A DNA stretch of 64,000 nt from Vibrio astriarenae (lineage in GTDB: Bacteria > Pseudomonadota > Gammaproteobacteria > Enterobacterales > Vibrionaceae). The notes beneath the pieces are model-generated. The model searched no databases. It had not been told where the DNA came from and worked only from the letters and a program-made list of their open reading frames with translations. The translations under genes and the position numbers were made by a program. Numbering within the stretch: the stretch's first letter is position 1; every line of letters starts with the position of its first letter. The stretch lies in NCBI RefSeq assembly GCF_010587385.1, contig NZ_CP047475.1:1674001-1738000 (forward strand), written 5' to 3'. This document shows positions 1-7,601 of this stretch, piece by piece.

Positions 1-97
1 CTCTTTTCGTCGCCATTACTTTATCTGGGAATTCACTTATCTAAACTTGTAATCATCGGATTGATCACAAAAACAATGAAAATGCGCATTTTATGCA
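1..97. other. Left edge, downstream of the MalM-like gene
   Basis: No gene can be supported here. The only structure is a 14-base perfect palindrome (AAAATGCGCATTTT, 79-92) just past the stop of the minus-strand MalM-like gene. It could act as a weak terminator, but it has no loop and no clear T-tract. Confidence 0.3.
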
Positions 98-1036
98 TTA
101 GTCATTTGATAGCTGACTTTGTAGTGCTTTCAAATACACCTCCTTACTGGAACGATACCCACGCGAGTTTGCCTCTTCTAGATATAAGAGAGCCTGATCG
201 AGCTCCCCCAACTTTACGGATTTCACTATCAATTGATTCATCATACCCTCAGCACTCATATCCACACTGTTTTGTAATAGTTCAGCGGCAGTGTCCGTTT
301 CATTTTTGTCCACGGGGAGAGTGACAATAGCGGATGTACCTGTCACTTTTGCAATAGAATCTTCTCTACGCTGAATAGCAACTTCGGTATGAGAGTCGTC
401 AAAGTCGATATCAACCAACACACGTCCAGTTGAAGCATGCAAAGTATAAGCCTCTGTATTTTCGATTATATTTGCTGAAACATCTCCTGACCTGATTGCA
501 TCCTGACTCGGCTTTTCTTTCGGAGTTTTAGTGTTAAGTTGCTGATCTGTAGTAATCACTAAAAGATAACTTGGTTCTCTGTTATCACTGTAACTTTTCG
601 GTAAGTCAAATGCCCCATAGTATCTCTCTGGTGATAACAGGCTCCGCGCTTGATACTGAATCGTCTCGTCAGCGATGTAATCAACAACGTTATAGTTGCT
701 GTCTAAAACAACAATACTTGGTACAAACACGCTATCTTGAATGTATGAGGATACTTGAACTGAAATATCTTTGTCTGCATCCGGTAACTTCATTCCGTGA
801 ACAAACGTCGTCCCCGTTTCTAAACGCACCACTTGTGACTGTGAATTTATATTCAACCAATATTCACCCGAAAAATCGACTTGTTCGTAATCCAGTTCCT
901 TGAGTGTGACGCAGCATGCAGAACTCGCACTTGCAGATAGACCTATCTGGTCATATTCATCTGATTGACTTTGACCTTGCTGTTGAGCACACCCCACGAT
1001 GAGTACCACACTAGATAACAACACGTTTAATCTCAT
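98..1036 (-). CDS. malM: MalM-like maltose-operon lipoprotein
   Basis: The 312-residue protein resembles MalM, the periplasmic protein of unknown role encoded with LamB in maltose regulons. The N-terminus is a lipoprotein signal with a lipobox ending at Cys16 (IVGC). Next comes the Cys-Cys-containing segment that opens the conserved domain (SSACCVTLKELDY, about residues 38-50), a beta-rich middle, and a helical C-terminus (about 255-312) with a TPR-like look. The ATG is preceded by an AGAGGT ribosome-binding site 7 nt upstream. It is divergent from the LamB-type porin across a 338-bp promoter region, so the two are probably co-regulated. The lipid anchor is inferred from sequence. Family assignment is by overall resemblance, not a search. 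Confidence 0.7.
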   Translation of the reverse strand: MRLNVLLSSVVLIVGCAQQQGQSQSDEYDQIGLSASASSACCVTLKELDYEQVDFSGEYWLNINSQSQVVRLETGTTFVHGMKLPDADKDISVQVSSYIQDSVFVPSIVVLDSNYNVVDYIADETIQYQARSLLSPERYYGAFDLPKSYSDNREPSYLLVITTDQQLNTKTPKEKPSQDAIRSGDVSANIIENTEAYTLHASTGRVLVDIDFDDSHTEVAIQRREDSIAKVTGTSAIVTLPVDKNETDTAAELLQNSVDMSAEGMMNQLIVKSVKLGELDQALLYLEEANSRGYRSSKEVYLKALQSQLSND

Positions 1037-1374
1037 TAAAGATACCTCTATAGCGAATTAGATTTAACCAACATTAAAAACATCACATATCAAAGCTACC
1101 TACAAAAACACATTTATTCCACCACAAATAAGATCAAATAATAAAGTTACAAAATATTGTAAATAAACACGCATTCAAAGATTCCTTTACAAAATTTATT
1201 TTAGTTATTCATTTTTATCACTATCCATACTAATTGTGATTCAGATATACATTTTAGAAAATTCAGGGTGATCAAGGTCAACTTATTTCATCGAATTTCA
1301 TCCATATAATCGAACCAACTTAGCATCCACGTGAAATCGTTAAGTTAATAACCAAAATAAAATGGAGTTAAATA
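1037..1374. promoter_or_regulatory. Divergent malM/porin promoter region
   Basis: This AT-rich 338-bp intergenic region must hold both divergent promoters. A degenerate CRP-like sequence, GGTGA-N6-TCAAC, lies at 1267-1282 (4/5 and 4/5 matches to TGTGA/TCACA). I see no convincing MalT-box cluster. The porin ribosome-binding site (GGAG) is 8 nt before its ATG. Confidence 0.4.
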
Positions 1375-2700
1375 ATGATAAGAAATATGTTACCAAAATC
1401 CCTACTTGCGGTGAGTATTTGCACGGTTCTCAGTGCCCCAGCAATCGCGAATCAGGCGACATCAGCTTTTGAATTCCACGGCTACTTCCGTGCCGGTGCT
1501 TTTGCTAGTTCAGAGAATGATTTCAACCAAGCTATCTTTTTTGGCCAAAAAGAAACCTTAGGCCGTCTTGGTCTAGAGGGTGATGACTTTTACGAGCTTG
1601 CGTTTATGCAGCGCTGGGACTGGAAAGATTCGGGTGATAGCATCCGCATTAATGCTCGCTTAGGCCAAGACAACCCGAAAGGCGGAGCATCTGCTATGGG
1701 TGGCTACAGCATTGACGGCATCCCCACAGGTCTTTTAGAGTCATTTGTAGAGTTTGATGGTATCACTTCGTCAGGTACATTCTGGGGTGGTCAGCGCTAC
1801 TATGGTCGTGACAACTACATCTTTATGACGGACTTCTTCTACACAGATTACTCTGGTACCGGTTTAGGTGTTCAAAACTTGAAAGCAGGTGGTGGTGAAT
1901 GGGATTTTGCTTACATTGCAAGTAACCAAAATAGCCAAGGTGCGATTGGTAGTCCTTCTGAACCCGGTAAGCCTGACGGCTGTGACACTGACGACGATGT
2001 AGAGTGTTCTGTTGGTAACAATGGTATGTTGCATGCTTTCCATGTCAGAGCAGATTATGATGCTTGGCGAGCAGAAGTCATGCTAAAACACTTGCCAACG
2101 AACACCCATGGTGATGACTATTCTACTAGCGGTGTCGAAGCCCATGTTTCATACTCTCCTGGTTCATTCTTCGGCCTAGGCGATGGTTTCTCAACAACGT
2201 CGGTACAGTTAGGTCAAGGCTTAGGTAGTGGTACGATGCTAGGTCGTACATTCACTAACTACAACATCTACAGCCCAGGTGGTGCGAATGATGCTTATAA
2301 TATGACGAGAGTAAAAGATGGTGATGTTACTGTACGTGCTCAAGCTTATGGTGGTTTGTTCGTAGGCGACTGGTTATTCTTCCCAGCAGTGGGTTATGAG
2401 TACACAAGTTACGATGATCAGCTCAATGGCAATGACGATACTGATTACTGGTACGCGATGGTACGTCCAGTTTACACAATGCCAAGCATTGATAACTTCA
2501 GCTTAGCATCTGAATTTGGCGTTACCGACCAGAAACACAATGATGGTGACGCTCAATACAAAGCAACAATTGCACCTACTTGGAGCATGCCTACCGGTTT
2601 CGGCCCTGCTCCAGAAATTCGCTTAATGGCTAGCTATGTAAGCGATGCTAACGGTGATGATGACGTTATCGTTGGTGCTCAAGTAGACATGTGGTGGTAA
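1375..2700 (+). CDS. LamB-type carbohydrate porin (maltoporin family)
   Basis: This is an outer-membrane sugar-specific porin of the LamB family, expected to form a trimeric 18-stranded barrel. The 441-residue length is normal for LamB. It has a Sec signal peptide (about 1-25, ending SAPAIA), an N-terminal FEFHGYFRAG strand as in maltoporins, alternating aromatic strands throughout, and the family-typical C-terminal end (AQVDMWW, compare the LamB ending with two Trp). A short Cys-containing acidic loop (about 200-212) looks like an extracellular loop. It ends in a strong terminator at 2735-2770, so it is monocistronic. The substrate is not readable from sequence. The MalM gene beside it and the sugar ABC locus 5 kb away suggest an oligosaccharide. 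Confidence 0.85.
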   Translation: MIRNMLPKSLLAVSICTVLSAPAIANQATSAFEFHGYFRAGAFASSENDFNQAIFFGQKETLGRLGLEGDDFYELAFMQRWDWKDSGDSIRINARLGQDNPKGGASAMGGYSIDGIPTGLLESFVEFDGITSSGTFWGGQRYYGRDNYIFMTDFFYTDYSGTGLGVQNLKAGGGEWDFAYIASNQNSQGAIGSPSEPGKPDGCDTDDDVECSVGNNGMLHAFHVRADYDAWRAEVMLKHLPTNTHGDDYSTSGVEAHVSYSPGSFFGLGDGFSTTSVQLGQGLGSGTMLGRTFTNYNIYSPGGANDAYNMTRVKDGDVTVRAQAYGGLFVGDWLFFPAVGYEYTSYDDQLNGNDDTDYWYAMVRPVYTMPSIDNFSLASEFGVTDQKHNDGDAQYKATIAPTWSMPTGFGPAPEIRLMASYVSDANGDDDVIVGAQVDMWW

Positions 2701-2734
2701 TCACATAGCGTTCCTTAAATTAAGTCCATAACTC

Positions 2735-2770
2735 AAAGGCTTTGGGGGTCCGACCTTAAAGCCTTTTTTT
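2735..2770 (+). terminator. Rho-independent terminator of the porin gene
   Basis: Stem AAAGGCTTT (2735-2743) pairs with AAAGCCTTT (2758-2766), followed by a run of T up to 2770. It lies 35 nt after the porin stop codon. Confidence 0.85.
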
Positions 2771-2872
2771 AGCATTCGAATAATCTGAACATATCCATCA
2801 AATTCACACCATTAACTCAAACCGTGTTGTTGCCTAAGCTGGGATCACCGACTCAAGAAGGGAAATCAAAAC

Positions 2873-3568
2873 ATGATTACTATCAGCAAATCAGAACAAC
2901 GCGGTCAAGCCAACTTTAGTTGGCTAGATAGCAAACACAGCTTTTCATTCGGAAGCTACTATGATCCGAACAACATGGGGTTCTCTTGTTTACGAGTAAT
3001 CAATGATGATGTCGTAGCACCCAACGGTGGGTTTGAAACTCACGGCCACCGCAACATGGAAATCATCAGCTTTGTCCTCGACGGTGTTATCGCCCACAAA
3101 GATAGCGAGGGTAATGTAGAAACCATTTCAACGGGTGAATATCAACTGATGTCTGCAGGTTCCGGTATCTATCACAGTGAATTTAATGCTTCTTCGGAAG
3201 AGCCGCTGAGATTTCTCCAGATTTGGATAGAACCGAATGAGACGCATACGCCACCAAGTTATCAGCAACAGAACTTTGGTAAAGAAGCAGGGTTGACTCC
3301 AATAGCAACACCAAGTGGTGAAAATGGCACATTCCGAATCAAGCAAAATGCCTCACTTTACCAACTGGTTCTTAAGCCAAACCAAGAGCTTAACTTTGAG
3401 CTTTTAAAAGGTCGCAATCTCTATGTCCATCATGTAGAGGGGGCATTGTCTATAGACAACAACCAAGTGCGTGGTGGGGACGGTGTCAAGATTCAACAAT
3501 CAAACAACGTGCAGCTAAAAAATGAAGGGAGCGAAAACACGCTGACTTTACTCTTCGAACTGCCATGA
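2873..3568 (+). CDS. Pirin family protein (YhhW-like bicupin)
   Basis: This 231-residue pirin is a cytosolic cupin with one metal-binding N-terminal barrel. All four metal ligands known from E. coli YhhW are present at the same numbers: His57 and His59 (in FETHGHRN), His101 and Glu103 (in GIYHSEF). Some family members show quercetin 2,3-dioxygenase activity in vitro; the physiological role is usually unknown. The C-terminal cupin (about 130-231) lacks an obvious metal set, as is normal. The AraC-type gene follows 95 nt downstream on the same strand and may be linked to it. Confidence 0.85.
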   Translation: MITISKSEQRGQANFSWLDSKHSFSFGSYYDPNNMGFSCLRVINDDVVAPNGGFETHGHRNMEIISFVLDGVIAHKDSEGNVETISTGEYQLMSAGSGIYHSEFNASSEEPLRFLQIWIEPNETHTPPSYQQQNFGKEAGLTPIATPSGENGTFRIKQNASLYQLVLKPNQELNFELLKGRNLYVHHVEGALSIDNNQVRGGDGVKIQQSNNVQLKNEGSENTLTLLFELP

Positions 3569-3608
3569 GTGTCGATTCAACAATTCACAGTACATTCAAA
3601 TTTGCCAT

Positions 3609-3673
3609 ATTGCGCCAATTGACTAGGCTAAAGAGAAGCTGAACCACTCTTGAGGCAAATCAATTGGCGCAAT
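3609..3673 (+). repeat. 13-bp perfect inverted repeat around a TTG start codon
   Basis: ATTGCGCCAATTG (3609-3621) is the exact reverse complement of CAATTGGCGCAAT (3661-3673). The arms are 39 nt apart with centres 52 bp apart. The right arm covers the TTG start codon (3664-3666) of the AraC-type gene and the spacer holds its ribosome-binding site (GAGG, 3652-3655). It could be a pair of operator half-sites for autoregulation or an RNA hairpin that hides the start codon. Confidence 0.6.
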
Positions 3674-4671
3674 CCAAAGATCCTATAGTACCCCTGATCA
3701 AATCTGGCTATGCCCGAATTCTGGTAGAGTTGTTTCGTGAACACAATCAGGATGTTCATCAGGCGATTCAGGAATCCGGACTCCCCCCTGACCTTTTTGA
3801 TCTCGACCAAGAGTTCATTCCACAACAGCCGGTTAAAAAGCTCATCTATCTGCTCGGCAACCAACTCGGTATCACTCAATTCGGTGAGCTACTAAAGACA
3901 GCGATAAGGCAAAAAGCGATTCCTAAATTAATCTCTCAGTTTGCTGACTGCGCGACTGTTCGCGATGCACTAGAGCGCTCAAAAGAGGTCTATCAATACG
4001 ATTCTGTTGGCGTCAATGTGGGGCTAGAGACCGCTCATGGTAGAACGTGGTATTGGTGTGTTCGAAGCTACGATGATTCTCAAGCTTTTACTTGGTCCGA
4101 AATTTATGCCGTCGCTTACACCATCGAACTGATCAGAACACTAACCAAAACCGATTGGATGCCAAAACAAATTAAGATTCAGTCGGATGATGTCTCCCTA
4201 TTTCGTTCTGTGATAGGCACTAGTCCTCAATATTTTGTCAGTAACGGACGCATAGAGTGGTTAATAGAAGATAGCATTCTGAATATGCCTCTAACTATAT
4301 CCAAATCAGACTCTGATACTAAACCGCCTTTAGTGACATGGCATTCAAACTTTACCGACCGTGTTTTTACCGCGCTGCTTCCCTACATCAAACAGAAAGG
4401 CGTGACCCTCGAATACGCGGCTGAGCTACTCAAACTTACCCCCCGTACCCTTCAAAGACGGCTAAAAGAAGAGAGAACCAGTTTCCGAACAATTAGAGAT
4501 AATCTCATTTTCACCGCTGCAGTAGACATGATGGAACAGCAACAGACACTCACACACATCGCCACACAACTAGGCTTTTCCGATATCGCCCATTTTTCTA
4601 GGGCTTTTAAAAGAATCAGTGGGTTAACTCCAAAACTCTACAAGAAAATGGTTGTAAACAACCAGAGTTAA
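3664..4671 (+). CDS. AraC family transcriptional regulator
   Basis: The 335-residue DNA-binding regulator is of the long AraC type with an N-terminal arabinose-binding-like domain (PF12625 style; VPLI...GYARILVE near the start) and a C-terminal double helix-turn-helix (about 245-332). The second HTH has the family signature, with IATQLGFSDIAHFSRAFKR and then a G-T/L-TPK motif. The start is TTG: no in-frame upstream start exists and the next Met lies too far inside the conserved domain. GAGG sits 8 nt before it. The gene lies between a pirin gene and a DUF2798 gene, which are plausible targets. A perfect inverted repeat straddles its start codon. Confidence 0.85.
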   Translation: MAQSKDPIVPLIKSGYARILVELFREHNQDVHQAIQESGLPPDLFDLDQEFIPQQPVKKLIYLLGNQLGITQFGELLKTAIRQKAIPKLISQFADCATVRDALERSKEVYQYDSVGVNVGLETAHGRTWYWCVRSYDDSQAFTWSEIYAVAYTIELIRTLTKTDWMPKQIKIQSDDVSLFRSVIGTSPQYFVSNGRIEWLIEDSILNMPLTISKSDSDTKPPLVTWHSNFTDRVFTALLPYIKQKGVTLEYAAELLKLTPRTLQRRLKEERTSFRTIRDNLIFTAAVDMMEQQQTLTHIATQLGFSDIAHFSRAFKRISGLTPKLYKKMVVNNQS

Positions 4672-4709
4672 TCAACACAGATCTAAAAGAGTATAAATAA
4701 ACGCCACCA

Positions 4710-4743
4710 AATGGTTGACTAAATCAACCATTACTATTATAGT
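4710..4743 (+). promoter_or_regulatory. Sigma-70 promoter overlapped by a palindromic operator
   Basis: The inverted repeat AATGGTTGA (4710-4718) / TCAACCATT (4724-4732) is perfect over 9 bp with a 5-bp centre. It overlaps a good promoter: -35 TTGACT (4715-4720), 17-bp spacer, -10 TATAGT (4738-4743). Transcription would start about 25 nt before the DUF2798 ATG at 4774. A repressor bound to the palindrome would block polymerase. Confidence 0.55.
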
Positions 4744-4773
4744 TGCCCTTATCAACTACTTTGAGAGGGCACA

Positions 4774-5268
4774 ATGATGACAGAACAAGTACTGACTCCT
4801 AGTGAATTTCCAGCAGCAACTAGCACACCACTTTACAAGAAAGTATTAGTCGTTGCAGGAATGATGACTCTGATGGGTGGGACGCTGACCGGCGTGATGA
4901 CTTACATGAACCTCGGCTATTCAGATTCATTTTTCAATAGCTGGATGAGCGCTTTTGTAACAACGGCGCTCGTCATGATGCCAATAGGTGTTACTTTAAT
5001 GACGCTGATCACTAAGCTACTTGGCACGCTACTACCAAACATTAAAGAGTCACACCGTAACATAATTGTTGGTCTTATCATGGCCGTGACCATGGAGTCG
5101 ATCATGGCATTTACCACCACCGCTAAAAACCTAGGATTTGTAGACAATCCTGACTTTGGTAATCAGTGGGCAACCAGTTTTTTTGCTGCACTGCCAGTTG
5201 CTCTAACCTTAATGGTCACGATTTCAATGACCATCAAACCAAAGATTGAGCGTTACCTACGTAGTTAA
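4774..5268 (+). CDS. DUF2798 membrane protein with two tandem repeats
   Basis: The 164-residue inner-membrane protein has about four hydrophobic segments. The DUF2798 unit of about 75 residues appears twice: the first copy contains NLGYSDSFFNSW and TLMTLI, the second NLGFVDNPDFGNQW and TLMVTI, each preceded by a hydrophobic helix. The double form therefore probably arose by internal duplication. Function is unknown; no catalytic motif is seen. It starts the operon with the DUF3861 gene 26 nt downstream. A promoter with an overlapping palindrome lies just upstream, so the pair is likely inducible, possibly by the adjacent AraC regulator. Confidence 0.75.
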   Translation: MMTEQVLTPSEFPAATSTPLYKKVLVVAGMMTLMGGTLTGVMTYMNLGYSDSFFNSWMSAFVTTALVMMPIGVTLMTLITKLLGTLLPNIKESHRNIIVGLIMAVTMESIMAFTTTAKNLGFVDNPDFGNQWATSFFAALPVALTLMVTISMTIKPKIERYLRS

Positions 5269-5294
5269 TTGAACGATTTGAAGAGAGATATACG

Positions 5295-5570
5295 ATGAAA
5301 ACCTACACTATTACTATAAAAGAAACCAACACAACGGATGGACAAACACTCACTTTTGAAATGCAAGACAGAGAAAACCTGTTCGCTATTGTCGACGCGC
5401 TAAAAGGGAAAAGCACTCTAGACGAAAACGATGCTACGCGATTAGGTGTTGCTTTACGTTTGCTCGGTCCAGTCATGATGAAGGATCGTAAACATCCATT
5501 ATTCGCTGATTTTTTCCCACATTTTAAAGATTTCATGACTAACCTGAAATCTAAAGTTAAAAATCGCTAG
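5295..5570 (+). CDS. DUF3861-like small cytosolic protein
   Basis: The 91-residue protein resembles the DUF3861 family: an N-terminal beta-strand pair (KTYTITIKET...LTFEMQDREN), a helical middle ending LGVALRLLGPVMM, and a C-terminal HPLFADFFPHFKDFM segment. It has no signal peptide. It is probably co-transcribed with the DUF2798 gene; the ribosome-binding site GAGAGA precedes its ATG. The function is not known. Confidence 0.7.
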   Translation: MKTYTITIKETNTTDGQTLTFEMQDRENLFAIVDALKGKSTLDENDATRLGVALRLLGPVMMKDRKHPLFADFFPHFKDFMTNLKSKVKNR

Positions 5571-5935
5571 AACAACACCGTACACTATTCGATAAACTTC
5601 ATACGCAACTTACTATAAACATAACTCAATGGTGAGCCTGCATCCAATATGTATGCTCACCATTTATAACAGACTGTAAAGTGCGCTACCACATTACAAA
5701 TAAAGTTATCACTCCGACTCCATTCTAGATAAGTGATCACTAAAATACCCCACCTATCCGTTTCAAAGTTGCGATATTAATAACGACACATAAGTTATTA
5801 ATATTCCCTACCAAAAATAGAACATTAAATCATACTTTACGCTAAGGTAAAATTTCATTATATGGGGTTTAAATTTCATAATGGATCGTTAAATATCACC
5901 ATGAAACAATCTCTTTGTGGTCAAAGGGAGTTCAT
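5571..5935. other. Intergenic region before the aldose epimerase gene
   Basis: No gene is supported. It holds a strong hairpin, AATGGTGAGC (5628-5637) / GCTCACCATT (5655-5664), probably terminating the DUF2798-DUF3861 operon although its T-tract is poor. It also holds a short palindrome AGTGATCACT around 5732-5741. The rest is AT-rich and should contain the promoter of the next gene. Confidence 0.5.
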
Positions 5936-6985
5936 ATGTTCAAAAATAATAATACGATAATAGACACTACATGGGGCAATTATAGGCTTTACACGCTTAC
6001 CAATGAGTTAGGGACGAAAATTGAGATCTCAGATCTTGGCGCAGCTATCGTTAACTTCTTTGTTAAAGATGGATATTCTCAAGAAAGAAATATTGTGCTT
6101 GGATATCAAGACTCTGCAAACTACATCAATAGTGAAACATATATTAGTGGTATTGTTGGACCTTGGGGAAATAGGATTGAAGGGGGAACGTTTTCACTAA
6201 ATAATGAAACGGTACAACTTGAGTTAAATGAAGAGGATAATCACCTACATGGGGCTGGTTGTAACCTTCACAAAAGACGTTGGGATGTGATTGCTACAGC
6301 TGCACAAGGCATTACGTTCCAAACGACTGTTTCTAAGGGAGATGGTGGTTATCCTGCAAACATTATCCTTATGGTTACATACCGTCTAAGTAATGATAAC
6401 GAACTTACTATCAATGTCTGGGCTGATCCTGATGAAAAATGTCCGCTAAATGTTACCCACCATTTCTACTTCAACTTGTTCGGTCGAAAAAATGACGTAA
6501 CAAGCCATGTTGTTGCCATCGATGCTGACCAATTCTGGCGCACCGACCAAAATCTAATCCCAAAAGAAAAATCCTCAACTTATCAAACACCTATGGACTT
6601 CTTGCAGCCAAAGCCTATTGGTGTTGGGCTCAAAAGCCAAAGCCACGATATCCTTCAAGCATCGGGGTATGATCATTGCTTTATCTTAAATGGCCAAGGC
6701 CTTAGGCCCGTTGGTTGGGTTTTTGAACCAAAGATTGGCCTGAGCTTAGAAATCCTCACCGACAAACCTGCGATGCAATTCTATACAGGTAATCACCTTA
6801 ATGAAGAGCGTGATAGTTTTGGTAAATACTCCGGTGTGTGCTTTGAACCTCAACATTTCCCAAACCAAGTGAACATGGATGGTCTGTTAGAAGACGTGAT
6901 GTATGACAAAGATCGCCCCTATTCTTCAACAACAATCTACAAAATTCAGGTTGAAAAGACCAATAGCAGCTTATATCTCAATTAG
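5936..6985 (+). CDS. Aldose 1-epimerase (galactose mutarotase family)
   Basis: The predicted enzyme interconverts alpha and beta anomers of hexoses in the cytoplasm. The protein is 349 residues from the ATG at 5936, which has AAGGGAG 7 nt upstream; a TTG seven codons earlier is less likely. The catalytic His lies in NVTHHFYFN (His175/176, matching the NHxYFNL motif of GalM) and the catalytic Glu304 lies in CFEPQHFPNQVN, a typical GalM ending. It is monocistronic and sits directly upstream of the sugar ABC operon. It is not in a gal operon here, so it more likely serves the sugar imported by that system. Confidence 0.85.
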   Translation: MFKNNNTIIDTTWGNYRLYTLTNELGTKIEISDLGAAIVNFFVKDGYSQERNIVLGYQDSANYINSETYISGIVGPWGNRIEGGTFSLNNETVQLELNEEDNHLHGAGCNLHKRRWDVIATAAQGITFQTTVSKGDGGYPANIILMVTYRLSNDNELTINVWADPDEKCPLNVTHHFYFNLFGRKNDVTSHVVAIDADQFWRTDQNLIPKEKSSTYQTPMDFLQPKPIGVGLKSQSHDILQASGYDHCFILNGQGLRPVGWVFEPKIGLSLEILTDKPAMQFYTGNHLNEERDSFGKYSGVCFEPQHFPNQVNMDGLLEDVMYDKDRPYSSTTIYKIQVEKTNSSLYLN

Positions 6986-7303
6986 CAAAATCAGATTGAT
7001 AACGATTATTCTCCTTGTGCCATAAAATTCAGTCTATCCCCTCACTAATTATTAGACCAACCCTACTATTAGGATTGGTCTAATACCATTTATTTGCTAA
7101 CCATTTGCCTTTTTCAGAGACCAAATATCTACATCCATTACCAATAGGTAATCATGCTTTATTTCACCACTTCACAAAAGTCAATATTCAACCAAAACGA
7201 ATACAATAGAGGCAAAACCCCAGATTATTTCATGGCATTTCACACTCTATACGTGACATTGAGGTAACTCAGTCAAACCTAACCGTATCATAACAAACCC
7301 CTA

Positions 7304-7319
7304 CGTGATCTTGCTCACA
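7304..7319 (+). promoter_or_regulatory. CRP-like site 1
   Basis: CGTGA-N6-TCACA matches the CRP consensus TGTGA-N6-TCACA at 9 of 10 core positions. It lies 283 bp before the binding-protein ATG, pointing to catabolite control of the sugar operon. Confidence 0.6.
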
Positions 7320-7335
7320 CCATATTCTTAAATTT

Positions 7336-7351
7336 AGTGATGCAGCTCACT
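7336..7351 (+). promoter_or_regulatory. CRP-like site 2
   Basis: AGTGA-N6-TCACT matches the CRP core at 8 of 10 positions and is itself a perfect dyad. It starts 32 bp after site 1, about three helical turns, so two CRP dimers would bind the same DNA face. Confidence 0.55.
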
Positions 7352-7601
7352 ATTTACACCACCCATCCCAACTGTTGATATTAGAATTCCCTTTCTAAAT
7401 TTATTTTTCCGATTAGTAAATATTGTAATATTGATTACGTTTTGTGCTAACGCTATTACAAATATTACTATTTGGTTTTCCTTGTTATCTCAATCACATT
7501 TCCCACGTTGCTAACAAACCCGATCAAAATAAAAATATATATAGCTCTCTACGCTGGAACGAAGAGAGTGTTACTTATAAATGAAATAATGGAGTTATCC
7601 C

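Larger units (their letters stand above)
6986..7601 (+). promoter_or_regulatory. Long regulatory region upstream of the sugar ABC operon
   Basis: This 616-bp region has no credible gene. It contains a hairpin ATTAGACCAA (7051-7060) / TTGGTCTAAT (7075-7084), likely the end of the epimerase transcript. A short palindrome ATTACC-N4-GGTAAT (7137-7152) could be a repressor operator. Two CRP-like sites are annotated separately. The binding-protein ribosome-binding site (GGAG) precedes the ATG at 7602. The roughly 250 bp between the CRP sites and the ATG is very AT-rich. Confidence 0.55.
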
